A stretch of DNA of 64,000 bases from Scleromatobacter humisilvae (GCF_023231945.1 NZ_JAJLJH010000004.1:248001-312000); one strand, 5' to 3'; positions 1 through 9,845 are shown, counted from the first letter of the stretch. The notes: generated from the sequence alone by a model not told the origin. Made by a program: numbers and translations.

Positions 1-587
<587 letters not shown>

Positions 588-887
588 TTGGGGTCGTGAG
601 TCTGGGTTGCGGGAGTGCAAAGTTACGTGCAGTGTTGCGTCGCACCAAGCAATCTCTTCGTCTGTCGATATGAAGGAATCGACAGCTCGCGGCGCGCAAT
701 GCGCATTCGCGCGCCTGCCTGCATCGAATGCAGCAGCCTGTCGCTTGCGCGCGCTTCATTCGCAGCAGAACCGTCGCGCGGCCTGCGTTTCGCGCTGGCG
801 CGCGGCTTGGAACGCGACGCGGATGAACAACACACGCCCCCGTCGGCCACGTGCTGGCCGCCGTGCAGCGGCTGGCGCATGAGCGAT
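588..887. other. Gap of 300 bp without a convincing gene
   Basis: Lies between the start of the sigma-54 activator and the 3' end of the cytochrome b gene, both on the minus strand. Short open frames exist on both strands but none has a credible start signal, recognisable protein features or a ribosome site. I see no clear promoter consensus. It must contain the promoter of the activator gene. Confidence 0.5.
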
Positions 888-1685
888 CTACCAGGCGGGC
901 GCTGACGCTGCCGGCTTCGCGCCCGCCGCGGCGCTGGCCGTCGCGACCGGCGCCTCGCCCGCGCCCGCGAGCGCGAGCACGGCCACCGCGGCGAGCGACA
1001 CCGCCGCCAGCAGCCCGAAGCGACCCAGGAGGCTGCGCGCCGGCCTCGGCAACGGCGTGCCGGGCTCGACGTCCTGCAGTCCCGTGATCATCGGCCGGAT
1101 CAACCGGTGGCGCTTGACGACCACGTGGAACGCGACCGCCAGCAGATGCAGCGCCAGCAGCACGAACAGGCCGTCGGCCAGCAGGCGGTGCCAGCCCGTC
1201 GCGCGCGAGCCGGCGCCGTCGCCGACGAGATGGTTGAGCGGGCCGGCGAAGGCGATGTCGTCGTTGCCGAACAGGCCCGTGGCGGCCTGCAGCGACAGCA
1301 GGCCCAGCAGCGCGAACACCGACAGCGCGCCGAGCGGGTTGTGGCCGACGCCGCGCCACCGTCCGCGCAGGTAGGCGATCACGCTCGAGGGCGACGGCGC
1401 GAAGTGCGCGAAGCGCGAGGTCGCCGATCCGACGACGCCCCAGACGATGCGAAACACCAGCAGGCCGACGATGGCCAGCCCGGCGCGGCCGTGCCACGGC
1501 ATCCACGCGCCGCCGAGCTCGCCGGTGACGATCGCGGCGGTGACGGCCACGACCAGCGACCAGTGGAACACGCGCAGCGGCAGGTCCCACAACAGGAAGC
1601 GCCGCGCGCCCGCGCGGGACGCGGGCGCGAGGTCGACGGCGCCATCGACGGCGCCGAAGTCGGACAGCAGCTCGGGCGGGGTCAT
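888..1685 (-). CDS. Cytochrome b561-type membrane protein (cytochrome b/b6 domain)
   Basis: A 265-residue integral membrane protein expected to bind two b-type haems and pass electrons between the quinone pool and periplasmic partners, like the cytochrome b subunits of Ni-Fe hydrogenases and thiosulfate reductases. The start has the typical LLWDLPLRVFHWSLV helix. Further histidines that could ligate haem occur in MPWHGRAG, GWHRLLADG and LALHLLAVAFHVVVKRH. The N-terminus and the last 30 residues are Ala/Pro-rich. It lies 18 bp after the rhodanese-like gene and is probably co-transcribed with it. With three small c-type cytochromes encoded divergently, it could be their membrane electron partner (inference). 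Confidence 0.85.
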   Translation of the reverse strand: MTPPELLSDFGAVDGAVDLAPASRAGARRFLLWDLPLRVFHWSLVVAVTAAIVTGELGGAWMPWHGRAGLAIVGLLVFRIVWGVVGSATSRFAHFAPSPSSVIAYLRGRWRGVGHNPLGALSVFALLGLLSLQAATGLFGNDDIAFAGPLNHLVGDGAGSRATGWHRLLADGLFVLLALHLLAVAFHVVVKRHRLIRPMITGLQDVEPGTPLPRPARSLLGRFGLLAAVSLAAVAVLALAGAGEAPVATASAAAGAKPAASAPAW

Positions 1686-1703
1686 GCCGGCCTCCGCACG
1701 GCT

Positions 1704-2240
1704 TCAGGAGCGCGGCGCCGAAGCGGCACCGGCCACGCGCCGCGGCCGCGGCACGATGTGCGCCACCGCGGTGCCCCCCTCCACTTCGTACTCCTCGGCG
1801 CCGGTCGCGCCGACGACGTTGAAGCCCTTGGCCGCCAGCAGGTCGGCGGCCGCGCCCGCGCGCTGCGAATGGTTCGAGACCGTGACGATCGCGCGATCCT
1901 TCGGCAGCCACGCGAGTTCCTTCTCCAGATCCTTGTTCTGCACGCTGAGGAACACGGGGAAGCTGCCGAACTCGATGAACTCGGCCGGCGCGCGCAGGTC
2001 GATGAACAACACCGAGTCGGGCCTGGCCAGCAGCGCATCGACGTCGGCCTTGCCGAGTCGCTTCGCCTTGAACTTCCAGGGCTGCGCGAGGAACTGCTGC
2101 ACGCGCTTGACGGCCGCCGGATCGGACGCGCCGCCTGCGACATGGATCGGCGGCGCCAGCGGGGACTCGGCGTCCTGCGCCGAAACGGAGACGAAGGCGC
2201 CGGCGAACAGCGCGGCGAACAGAAGACGATGGGCGGTCAT
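1704..2240 (-). CDS. Exported rhodanese-fold protein lacking the catalytic cysteine
   Basis: A 178-residue protein with an N-terminal signal peptide (AALFAGAFVSVSAQ) and one rhodanese domain (about residues 60-150). The CDC25/rhodanese signs VLFIDLRAPAEF and the helix after the active-site loop are present. The loop itself reads VTVSNHSQRAG, with Ser122 where active rhodaneses have the persulfide-forming Cys. Sulfurtransferase activity is therefore unlikely, and a binding or phosphate-recognising role is more plausible. The ATG at 2240 is chosen because it gives the signal peptide; longer in-frame extensions are open but have no signal sequence. It is first in a two-gene unit with the cytochrome b gene, preceded by a sigma-54-type promoter. 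Confidence 0.82.
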   Translation of the reverse strand: MTAHRLLFAALFAGAFVSVSAQDAESPLAPPIHVAGGASDPAAVKRVQQFLAQPWKFKAKRLGKADVDALLARPDSVLFIDLRAPAEFIEFGSFPVFLSVQNKDLEKELAWLPKDRAIVTVSNHSQRAGAAADLLAAKGFNVVGATGAEEYEVEGGTAVAHIVPRPRRVAGAASAPRS

Positions 2241-2312
2241 GTCGGAAGCTTTCTCTGGAAGGAAGTGGACGTCGCGCAATGCCGCGAGACGGCACGCACT
2301 GGGCCATCCATC

Positions 2313-2328
2313 TGCAGCAAGCGTGCCA
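2313..2328 (-). promoter_or_regulatory. Candidate sigma-54 promoter for the rhodanese-cytochrome b unit
   Basis: Read on the minus strand the sequence is TGGCAC-GCTTG-CTGCA. The invariant GG and GC dinucleotides are separated by exactly ten bases, as sigma-54 requires. One base departs from the -12 consensus (C for T). It lies about 73 bp before the ATG at 2240. Confidence 0.6.
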
Positions 2329-2542
2329 GCGGCCTGCGCCCCGCATCGGGCTGGCGGCGAGTTCGATGTCCACCAACCCGCGCTGCATTCCGCGCAATGC
2401 TTCATCGAACGTGCTGCACCTTCAACAGCGCCGCGCCGCGCGATCGCATGCGGCCCGGCGCGCAGGCCGCCTTGCTCGATCCGTCGACCGCGCAGGCGGC
2501 CGCGAGTTCGATCACGCAACGCATTTGTTTATCCGACGCCGA

Positions 2543-2559
2543 TGGCACAGGCGCTGCAT
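2543..2559 (+). promoter_or_regulatory. Candidate sigma-54 promoter for the TonB-dependent receptor
   Basis: Reads TGGCAC-AGGCG-CTGCAT, with GG-N10-GC spacing and a perfect -24 element. The predicted start site is near 2570, leaving a leader of about 37 bases before the GTG start at 2607. Between this promoter and the divergent one at 2313-2328 lies an inverted repeat, GTTCGATG at 2361 and CATCGAAC at 2403, that could be an activator site (inference). Confidence 0.62.
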
Positions 2560-2606
2560 TGGAGGGGCATCACCCTTTCCAGTTCCAACGCCATCGAGGA
2601 GTCTCA

Positions 2607-5249
2607 GTGAGCCGATCGTTCCTTCGCCTGCAACAACAAGAACACGCCAAGACCCGCTTCACCATCGCGCCCGTCGCGGCCGCGATCATCGCGCTTACCA
2701 TGACCGGCGCGTCCAACGCGCAATCCGCCGCCGCCGCCGCGGCCGCGCCAGCCGCCAGCAGCGCCGAGGCCGCGAACGAGGCCCCCGCGCTCGACGCCGT
2801 CACCGTCCACAGCCGCAACCGCATCGAACGGCTGCAGGACGTGCCGATCTCGGTGTCCGTCACCACGGGCGCCGAGCTCGCGCGGCTCGATGCCTACGGC
2901 GTCGACGCCATCGCCAAGCGCGCGGCCAACGTCTCGTGGAACCAGGGCAACCAGCGCACGAGCAGCCTGTCGATCCGCGGCATTGGCAAGATCGGCCAGA
3001 CCGAGGCGCAGGACCCCAGCGTCGGCGTGATCGTCGACGGCGTCAGCTATGCCTACAACGCGCTGACCTCCAGCTTCGACTTCGTCGATGTCGACACCGT
3101 CGAGGTCGCGCGCGGCCCGCAGGGCACGCTGCAGGGCAAGAACGCGAGCGTCGGCAGCATCACCATCAACTACAAGCGGCCGTCGTTCACGCCGACCGCC
3201 GACTACACGCTGGCGTTCGAGAAGAACAACGGCGTGCTGGGCGTCGCCGCGATCGGCGGCCCGGTGATCGACAACCTGCTGGCCTGGCGCGGCACGTTCT
3301 CGGTCGACCGCCAGCAAGGCCCGCGCGCCAACGCCTACAACCGCGACCAGACCTACACCAACACCGATCGCGTCTCGGGCCGCGTGCAGCTGCTGCTGAC
3401 GCCCAGCGACGACTTCAGCGCCCGCCTCGAAGGCGACGTGCAGCCGCGCGCCGGCGAGACCACCAACGGCAACACGATCAACACGCCCACGCCGGCGAAG
3501 TACGCCGACGGCGCCGCCAATCCGCTGACCACCGACGCATCCACCCGGCTCGCGCGCAGCTGGTTCGCCAACAACACGGGCTACAGCCTCGCGTCCTGGT
3601 ACGGCGCCATCAACAACGACGCGCAGCACGCGCTCGTCACCGGCAGCAACGGCGCGAGCACCGAGCTGGACTGGAAGCTCGCCAGCGGCCACACGCTGAC
3701 GTCCATCACGGCCTGGCGCTCGTACCACTTCGACGCGGTCAACGACGAAGGCACGCCGTTCGACGTCTACCGCAACTCCGGCGGCTTCTGGAACGACTAC
3801 CACCAGGCCAGCCAGGAGCTGCGCATCAGCTCGCCCACGGGCGGCTTCGTCGACTACCAGGCGGGCCTCTACTTCATCAAGGTCAACATCTCGGCCACGT
3901 ACAACCGGTCGTGGGGCAACGACGCGGGCGCCTGGTTCGCCAGCAACTCGCAATACTCGACGCTCGCCGCGACGCCCGCGGGCCAGCTGCTGATGGAGGA
4001 CTCGCTGGCCAACGCCTCGACCGCCTACAACTCGCCGGCCGGCAAGCAGACGATCGAGAACAAGAGCGGCGCCGCGTTCGCGCAGGCCAACTGGCACCTG
4101 ACCAGCGACTTCACGCTGACCACCGGCGCGCGGTTGACGCACGAGAACCGCACCAACGTCAGCAGCTCGTACGTGATCAACCCGGGCGACGGCGTCGACC
4201 TCGCCAACTTCAGCACCGGCACGACCGCGCAGCGCGACGCCGCAGCCGCGAAATACTTCGGCCCCGGCCGCACCTACGCGAGCCTGACGACGGCGGAGCT
4301 GGCGCAGGTCTCGGCGGCGCAAGCGATCCGCAAGGCCAACTTCGGGGTGCTGTTCCCCAGCACCGCGGCCAAGCCCTATCGCGCCAACCAGCCCGCGTTC
4401 GTGCTCAGCCCCAGCCTGAAGCTGACGCCCGACATCACCACCTACGCGTCCTACCAGCACGGCGAGAAGGCCGGCATCGCGCAGCTCGTCAACGGCATCT
4501 CGACGCCCGCGGCGGCCGAGAAGACCAACTCCTTCGAGCTCGGATTGAAGTCGGCGCTGCTGGACAAGACGCTGATCCTCAACGCCGACATCTTCGACAC
4601 GCTGATCCACAACTACCAGCAGGCGGTGCAGGTCGTCGACCAGTACACGACGGCGTTGAACCAGGCCGCGGGCAGCAACGTCGTGGCCTACACGTCGGCC
4701 ACGGGCAACGCGCCCAAGGTGGGCGTCTCCGGCCTCGAGGTCGACGGCGTCTATGCCGGCATCCCGCGCACGACGCTGCGTTTCTCGGGTGCCTACAACA
4801 GGGCGGTCTACAAGGACTTCCCGAACTCCGCGCAACCGGTGGAGAACGGCGACCTGACCGCGGCGTCCACCGTCACGGGGTTCGTGCATCCGGCCGAGCC
4901 GTATCGCAGCGTCAACGGCAAGACGCTGGCGGGCGCGCCGCGCTTCACGTTCAACGTCGGCGCCGACTATGCGCAGCCGGTCAGCGCCGACAAGGACGCC
5001 CACGTCAGCGCCAATCTCGCGTACAGCACCAGCTACAACACGGACGTGGCGCTGTCGAAGTACGCGGTCGTCGGCGCGCAGGCGCTGGTCGACCTCGCGG
5101 TGGGCGCCGGCAAGCACGACAAGAGCTTCGACGTCAGCGTGATCGTCAAGAACCTGTTCAACAACGAGACGCCGCAGGCGCGCACGTGGAACAGCGTCAC
5201 GCCGGCGAATCCGCGCACCTGGGGCATCCAGTTCACCGGCCGACTCTGA
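2607..5249 (+). CDS. TonB-dependent outer-membrane receptor
   Basis: An 880-residue receptor for energy-dependent uptake through the outer membrane. After a signal peptide (AAAIIALTMTGASNAQS) and an Ala-rich linker comes the plug domain, with VPISVSVTTGAEL, SIRGIG and VEVARGPQGTLQGKNA. The rest is a barrel rich in aromatic and Asn/Thr strands. The start is a GTG preceded by GAGGAG at ideal distance; upstream frame extensions lack a signal sequence. The last residues are FTGRL rather than the usual terminal Phe. The substrate is not evident: no siderophore-, cobalamin- or SusC-like signature is recognised. It is the first gene after a sigma-54-type promoter, and an ExbB/ExbD/TonB set at 13-15 kb could energise it. 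Confidence 0.92.
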   Translation: MSRSFLRLQQQEHAKTRFTIAPVAAAIIALTMTGASNAQSAAAAAAAPAASSAEAANEAPALDAVTVHSRNRIERLQDVPISVSVTTGAELARLDAYGVDAIAKRAANVSWNQGNQRTSSLSIRGIGKIGQTEAQDPSVGVIVDGVSYAYNALTSSFDFVDVDTVEVARGPQGTLQGKNASVGSITINYKRPSFTPTADYTLAFEKNNGVLGVAAIGGPVIDNLLAWRGTFSVDRQQGPRANAYNRDQTYTNTDRVSGRVQLLLTPSDDFSARLEGDVQPRAGETTNGNTINTPTPAKYADGAANPLTTDASTRLARSWFANNTGYSLASWYGAINNDAQHALVTGSNGASTELDWKLASGHTLTSITAWRSYHFDAVNDEGTPFDVYRNSGGFWNDYHQASQELRISSPTGGFVDYQAGLYFIKVNISATYNRSWGNDAGAWFASNSQYSTLAATPAGQLLMEDSLANASTAYNSPAGKQTIENKSGAAFAQANWHLTSDFTLTTGARLTHENRTNVSSSYVINPGDGVDLANFSTGTTAQRDAAAAKYFGPGRTYASLTTAELAQVSAAQAIRKANFGVLFPSTAAKPYRANQPAFVLSPSLKLTPDITTYASYQHGEKAGIAQLVNGISTPAAAEKTNSFELGLKSALLDKTLILNADIFDTLIHNYQQAVQVVDQYTTALNQAAGSNVVAYTSATGNAPKVGVSGLEVDGVYAGIPRTTLRFSGAYNRAVYKDFPNSAQPVENGDLTAASTVTGFVHPAEPYRSVNGKTLAGAPRFTFNVGADYAQPVSADKDAHVSANLAYSTSYNTDVALSKYAVVGAQALVDLAVGAGKHDKSFDVSVIVKNLFNNETPQARTWNSVTPANPRTWGIQFTGRL

Positions 5250-5362
5250 GGCTCGCTGCCTCGTTCCCAACAGCGCGTGGAGCGCGCTGTTCGCCAGGCA
5301 ACAGTCCGCCGCCTCCACTGCCTCGAAAGCATCGAAACCTGCCTCTGCGCACGCCGGAAAGC

Positions 5363-5378
5363 TGGCGCGCCATTTGCG
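5363..5378 (+). promoter_or_regulatory. Candidate sigma-54 promoter for the DUF1549 gene cluster
   Basis: Reads TGGCGC-GCCAT-TTGCG with GG at 5364, ten bases, then GC at 5376. It has one mismatch in the -24 box and a perfect TTGC -12 box. It lies 47 bp before the ATG at 5425. As the third match in one locus beside a sigma-54 activator it is more credible than it would be alone. Confidence 0.55.
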
Positions 5379-5424
5379 TAAGCACCCACGGCATGTCCGC
5401 TTCTTCACCGACACCGAGTCGCCC

Positions 5425-8025
5425 ATGAACAAATCCCTCACCGCCGCCCTTCTCTCACTCGGATTCGTCTCGCTCGGATTCGTCGCCGCCGGCTCGACCG
5501 CCGCCGACGCGCCGGGCGTCCCGGCATTGCCGGCCGCGCATCCCACGCTGCCGTCGACCGCCACCGCCGCCGTGCTCGCCGCCGCCTCGCCGGCCAGCGC
5601 CGCGATCGCGCGCGCATGGGCGTACACGCCCGTGAACCGGCCCGCGCTGCCGACCGTCAAGGCCAGGGCCTGGGTGCGCACGCCGGTCGACGCGTTCGTG
5701 CTTGCCAGGCTCGAGGAGAAGGGCCTCGCACCCTCGCCCGACGCCGACCGCGCCACCTTCATCCGCCGCGCGACGCTCGACGCGTGGGGCCTGATCCCGA
5801 CGCCCGAGGACGTCCACGCCTTCGTCAACGACAAGTCGCCCAAGGCCTACGAGAAGCTCGTCGACCGCCTGCTCGCGTCGCCGCACTACGGCGAGCGCCA
5901 GGGCCGGCGCTGGCTCGACCTGACGCGCTACGCCGACTCCGACGGCTACAACGCCGACGGCACGCGGCCCAACATCTGGCGCTACCGCGACTACGTGATC
6001 GCGGCGTTCAACAGCGACAAGCCCTTCGACCGCTTCGTCAAGGAACAGATCGCCGGCGACGAGCTCTGGCCCGATCGCAACGAGGCGCTCGTCGCCACCG
6101 GCTTCCTGCGCAACTTCCCCGACGAGATCAACGCGCGCGACCTCAACCTGAAGAAGCAGGAGGTCGCCAACGACCTCACCGACACGGTCAGCTCCGTCTT
6201 CCTCGGAACCACGCTCGGCTGCGCGCAGTGCCACGACCACAAGTTCGACAAGATCTCGCAGAAGGAGTACTACCAGTTCCAGGCCTTCTTCGTGAACGCG
6301 AGCTGGAACGACGACGTCAAGGCGCTCGAAGGACCGACGCGCGCCGAGTGGATCGTCAAGCAGGCGAAGTGGGAGGAGGCGACCAAGGACATCCGCGCGC
6401 AGCAGGACGCGCTGCTCAAGCCCGTCATCGAGAAGCTCGAGAGCGACCGCCTGTCCGGCTTCGTGCCCGACACGCGCACGTCCATCACCAAGCCCGAGGC
6501 CGAGCGCGACGCCTACGACCGCTGGATCTACCACCGCAACCTGTGGACGCTGTCGGGCCGCACGCGCAACGCGGTCGCCGACCTGAAGAAGAAGGACAAG
6601 GACGGCTACGCGAAGTACCAGGCGCTCGAGGAACAGCTGAAAGCCTTCGACGCGATCAAGCCGCAGGATCCGGGCAACATCTCGACGATGTCCGAGCTCG
6701 GACATTCGGATGCCCCACCCACGTATGTGCTGTTCAAGGGCATCTACGACCGCAAGCTCGACGAGGTGCAGCCCGGCTTCCCGGCGCTGCTGACCAGCGC
6801 CAAGCCGAACATCGTGCCGACCGCGACGTCCTCGGGCCGCCGCACCGCGGTCGCAGAGTGGATCACCTCGCCGGACAACCCGCTGACCGCGCGCGTGTTC
6901 GTCAACCGCCAGTGGGCGCAGGTGTTCGGCAACGGCATCGTCGAATCGGTGAGCGACTTCGGCAAGATGGGCGTCAAGCCGACCAACCCCGAGTTGCTGG
7001 ACTGGCTGTCGGCCGAGTTCGTGCAGGACGGGTGGAGCGTGAAGAAGCTGCAGCGCGAGATCCTGCTGTCGCACACCTACCGGCAGGCCTCGGCGCCGCG
7101 CTCCGAGGCCGAGAAGATCGACCCGACCAACAAGCTGCTGTGGGCCTTCCCGCGCCAGCGCCTGGAGGCCGAGGAGATCCGCGACTCGCTGCTCGAGGCC
7201 TCGGGCCTGCTCGAGGACAAGCTGGGCGGCCCGTCCGTCTTCCCGCCGCTGCCGGCCGGCACCACGGCGCCGAACCGCAACTTCTGGATCACGTCGGACA
7301 ACCCGCACGACGTCAACCGCCGCAGCGTCTACGTCTTCATCCGCCGCAACCTGCCCTACCCGCTGCTGGACACCTTCGACTGGGCCAACCCGCAGATCGT
7401 GCACAACAAGCGCGATGTGACGACGACCGCGCCGCAGGCGCTGGCGCTGATCAACAGCGACCTGGTCTACAGCTGGTCGAAGTCGCTCGCCGGCCGCGTG
7501 ATCAAGGAAGTGCCCAAGGGCGGCGACGCGGCGCGCATCGCTCGCGTCTACGAGATCCTCTACGCGCGCCAGCCCGACGCGTTCGAGAAGACGCGCCTGC
7601 TGGCCTTCCTCGAGAGCCAGCAGGACGTGCAGGCCAGGCAGATCGCGGCCGGCAAGAAGGTGAACCTGCCGGATGGCTTCGGCGTCGCTCCGCCACTCGA
7701 GTCGGAGGTCGCCAGGCTCTACAAGGTCGCCTACGGGCGCGCGCCGGATCGCTTCGAGCAGGCCGCGCTCGTCGAGTTCATCGACAAGCAGAAGGCCAGG
7801 GAAACGAGGTGGGCCACCGCGCCGAACCCGAACTACGACCCGGTGGCGCTGGCCTCGGCCGCCGCGGCCGCGAACGCCGCCGCCAACACGCCGCCGCCCG
7901 CCGACGACGCCACCTCCGCCAGCGACGACAGCCTGAGGAACGACCCCGAGGCCGCGCACGCCGCCGCCTTCGTCGACCTCGTGCACGCGCTGGCCAACGC
8001 CAACGACTTCCTCTACCGCTTCTGA
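5425..8025 (+). CDS. DUF1549/DUF1553 domain protein with a c-type haem motif
   Basis: An 866-residue exported protein of the family usually seen in Planctomycetes and Verrucomicrobia and almost always encoded beside DUF1501. It has a signal peptide, then the DUF1549 region (about residues 80-290) with RRWLDLTRYADSDGYN and LGCAQCHDHKFD. The latter is a CxxCH motif at C266-C269-H270. DUF1553 occupies the C-terminal part (about residues 480-760), with FVNRQWAQVFGNGIV and NLPYPLLDTFDWANP. The molecular function of the family is unknown; covalent haem is expected from the motif. The ATG at 5425 gives the signal peptide. It is followed 14 bp later by the DUF1501 gene, so the two are probably translated together. 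Confidence 0.9.
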   Translation: MNKSLTAALLSLGFVSLGFVAAGSTAADAPGVPALPAAHPTLPSTATAAVLAAASPASAAIARAWAYTPVNRPALPTVKARAWVRTPVDAFVLARLEEKGLAPSPDADRATFIRRATLDAWGLIPTPEDVHAFVNDKSPKAYEKLVDRLLASPHYGERQGRRWLDLTRYADSDGYNADGTRPNIWRYRDYVIAAFNSDKPFDRFVKEQIAGDELWPDRNEALVATGFLRNFPDEINARDLNLKKQEVANDLTDTVSSVFLGTTLGCAQCHDHKFDKISQKEYYQFQAFFVNASWNDDVKALEGPTRAEWIVKQAKWEEATKDIRAQQDALLKPVIEKLESDRLSGFVPDTRTSITKPEAERDAYDRWIYHRNLWTLSGRTRNAVADLKKKDKDGYAKYQALEEQLKAFDAIKPQDPGNISTMSELGHSDAPPTYVLFKGIYDRKLDEVQPGFPALLTSAKPNIVPTATSSGRRTAVAEWITSPDNPLTARVFVNRQWAQVFGNGIVESVSDFGKMGVKPTNPELLDWLSAEFVQDGWSVKKLQREILLSHTYRQASAPRSEAEKIDPTNKLLWAFPRQRLEAEEIRDSLLEASGLLEDKLGGPSVFPPLPAGTTAPNRNFWITSDNPHDVNRRSVYVFIRRNLPYPLLDTFDWANPQIVHNKRDVTTTAPQALALINSDLVYSWSKSLAGRVIKEVPKGGDAARIARVYEILYARQPDAFEKTRLLAFLESQQDVQARQIAAGKKVNLPDGFGVAPPLESEVARLYKVAYGRAPDRFEQAALVEFIDKQKARETRWATAPNPNYDPVALASAAAAANAAANTPPPADDATSASDDSLRNDPEAAHAAAFVDLVHALANANDFLYRF

Positions 8026-8039
8026 ACACGGAGATCACC

Positions 8040-9467
8040 ATGAGCCATTCATCGCGTCGCGACTTCCTCGGCCACGCCGGCCTCGGCCTCGGCGCCGCCG
8101 CTCTCGGCGGGCTGGGCCTGCAGCTCGACGTGGCCTCGGCCGCCGAGCTGGAGGATCCGCAGGCCCCGCGCCAGCCGCATTTCCCGGCCAAGGCCAGGTC
8201 GGTCATCTGGCTGCACATGGCCGGCGCGCCCAGCACGCTGGACCTGTTCGACTACAAGCCCGAGCTGGTCAAGCTGGCCGGCAAGCCGCTGCCCGACTCG
8301 TTCGCCAAGAACCTCAAGACGGCCACCGATGGCGGCGTCGGCAACCTGCTGGCCACCAAGCGCACGTGGAAGCAGTACGGCGAGACGGGCGCGTGGGTGT
8401 CGGACTTCCTGCCCAATCTCTCGAAGCAGGTCGACGACATCGCCTTCCTCAAGGGCTGCAAGACCGAGGGCGCGACGCACATCATCTCGTCGCTGAAGCT
8501 GCACACCGCGGGACTGGTGCCGGGACGTCCGGCGCTGGGCTCGTGGGTGCAGTACGCGCTCGGCTCGGCCAACCCCGACCTGCCAGCCTTCGTCGTGCTG
8601 CCCACCGGCACCGGCGCGGCCGGCGGCGGGCGCGGCGCGGTGATCTGGAGTTCGGGCTTCCTGCCCGCGGCCTACCAGGGCACGGCCTTCCGCAAGGGCG
8701 ACTCGCCGATCCTGCACCTGGCGCGGCCCGAAGGCGTCATCGACACCGAGCAGCGCAACACGCTGGACCTGATCGCCGCGCTCAACGAACACGGCGCGAT
8801 CACGCGCACCGGCGACACCGAGCTGGCCGCGCGCTCGAAGTCCTACGAACTCGCGTACCGCATGGAGAAGTCGGCGCCGGAGGCGGTCGATCTCGCCAAG
8901 GAGACGGCGGCGACGCGCGAGCTCTACGGCATCGGCGCCAAGGAGACCGACGAGTTCGGCACCGCGCTGCTGCGCGCGCGCCGGCTGGTCGAGCGCAACG
9001 TGCGCTTCATCCACGTGATCTCCGGCGCGCCGGACAACTCGGTCGACAGCTGGGACGCGCACAACAACCTCGAGAAGAACCACGCCGTGATGAGCCGGTC
9101 GGTCGACAAGCCCATCGCCGGCCTGCTGGCGGACCTGAAGTCGCGCGGGCTGCTCGACTCGACGCTGGTCGTGTGGACGTCCGAGTTCGGCCGCACGCCC
9201 TACGGCCAGAGCGGCAACGGCCGCGACCACAACCCGTGGGGGTATACGAGCTGGCTCGCAGGCGGCGGCATCAAGCCGGGCAGCTACGGCTCGACCGACG
9301 AGATCGGCCTGCGCGCGCAGACCGGCATCGTCGACACCTACGACCTGCAGGCAACCATCCTGCACCAGCTGGGCCTGGACAACCGCAAGGTCACGTTCCA
9401 GTACCAGGGCCGGCAGGAGCGTCCGACCACGGTGTTCGGCGACGTCATCAAGGAGATCGTCACCTGA
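8040..9467 (+). CDS. DUF1501 family protein, Tat-exported
   Basis: A 475-residue protein starting with the twin-arginine signal SSRRDFLGHAGLGLGAAALGG, so it is probably folded in the cytoplasm and exported to the periplasm. DUF1501 proteins share the alkaline-phosphatase/sulfatase fold; here DNSVDSWDAH, VVWTSEFGRTPYGQSG and GRDHNPWGYTSW match the conserved family blocks. No reaction is firmly known for the family. It follows the DUF1549/DUF1553 gene, as is typical, and its stop codon overlaps the start of the next cytochrome gene (TGATG). I infer that it works with the DUF1549 protein on a substrate brought in or released by the TonB-dependent receptor. Confidence 0.9.
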   Translation: MSHSSRRDFLGHAGLGLGAAALGGLGLQLDVASAAELEDPQAPRQPHFPAKARSVIWLHMAGAPSTLDLFDYKPELVKLAGKPLPDSFAKNLKTATDGGVGNLLATKRTWKQYGETGAWVSDFLPNLSKQVDDIAFLKGCKTEGATHIISSLKLHTAGLVPGRPALGSWVQYALGSANPDLPAFVVLPTGTGAAGGGRGAVIWSSGFLPAAYQGTAFRKGDSPILHLARPEGVIDTEQRNTLDLIAALNEHGAITRTGDTELAARSKSYELAYRMEKSAPEAVDLAKETAATRELYGIGAKETDEFGTALLRARRLVERNVRFIHVISGAPDNSVDSWDAHNNLEKNHAVMSRSVDKPIAGLLADLKSRGLLDSTLVVWTSEFGRTPYGQSGNGRDHNPWGYTSWLAGGGIKPGSYGSTDEIGLRAQTGIVDTYDLQATILHQLGLDNRKVTFQYQGRQERPTTVFGDVIKEIVT

Positions 9468-9844
9468 TGCGCCGACTGATCATCGCCGCCGCGCAACTCG
9501 CGCTCGCGGGCGGCGCGCTGTGCGCCACGTTCGACGTCGACGGCGACCTGATGCGCGGCATCGACGACACCGCCAAGAGCCTCGACTCGAACGTCGCGCA
9601 GAAGGACGCCAAGGCCGCGGCCGCCGACGCGCGCTCGCTGGTCGACACCTTCGCGCACGTCGAGTCGCACTACGGCGAGAAGCCGGAGACGGCCGACGCC
9701 GCGGCCTTCGCCCACCACACGCAGGAGCTCGCCGCGCAGTCCCTCAAGGCCATCGAGGCCAACGACTTCGACGCCGCCGGCGATGCCGTGGCCCGACTCA
9801 CCCGCTCGTGCAAAAGCTGCCACGAGGTCTACAAGAAGGATTGA
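9467..9844 (+). CDS. Small monohaem c-type cytochrome (cytochrome c'-like), first of three
   Basis: A 125-residue periplasmic protein with a signal peptide ending near GGALCA and a C-terminal haem site CKSCHEVYKKD. A haem motif at the extreme C-terminus of an otherwise helical protein is the layout of cytochrome c'/c556. The ATG overlaps the stop of the DUF1501 gene by one base, indicating translational coupling. The middle is Ala/Asp-rich and helical. Its expected role is electron transfer for the DUF1549/DUF1501 pair; no enzymatic partner is proven. Confidence 0.82.
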   Translation: MRRLIIAAAQLALAGGALCATFDVDGDLMRGIDDTAKSLDSNVAQKDAKAAAADARSLVDTFAHVESHYGEKPETADAAAFAHHTQELAAQSLKAIEANDFDAAGDAVARLTRSCKSCHEVYKKD

Positions 9845-9845
9845 C

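Noticed and set aside
2604-5843. Very long open frame on the minus strand opposite the TonB receptor
   Set aside because: Long antisense frames arise from the high GC third-position bias. The plus-strand receptor has clear domains, and the antisense product is low-complexity Arg/Ala/Val.
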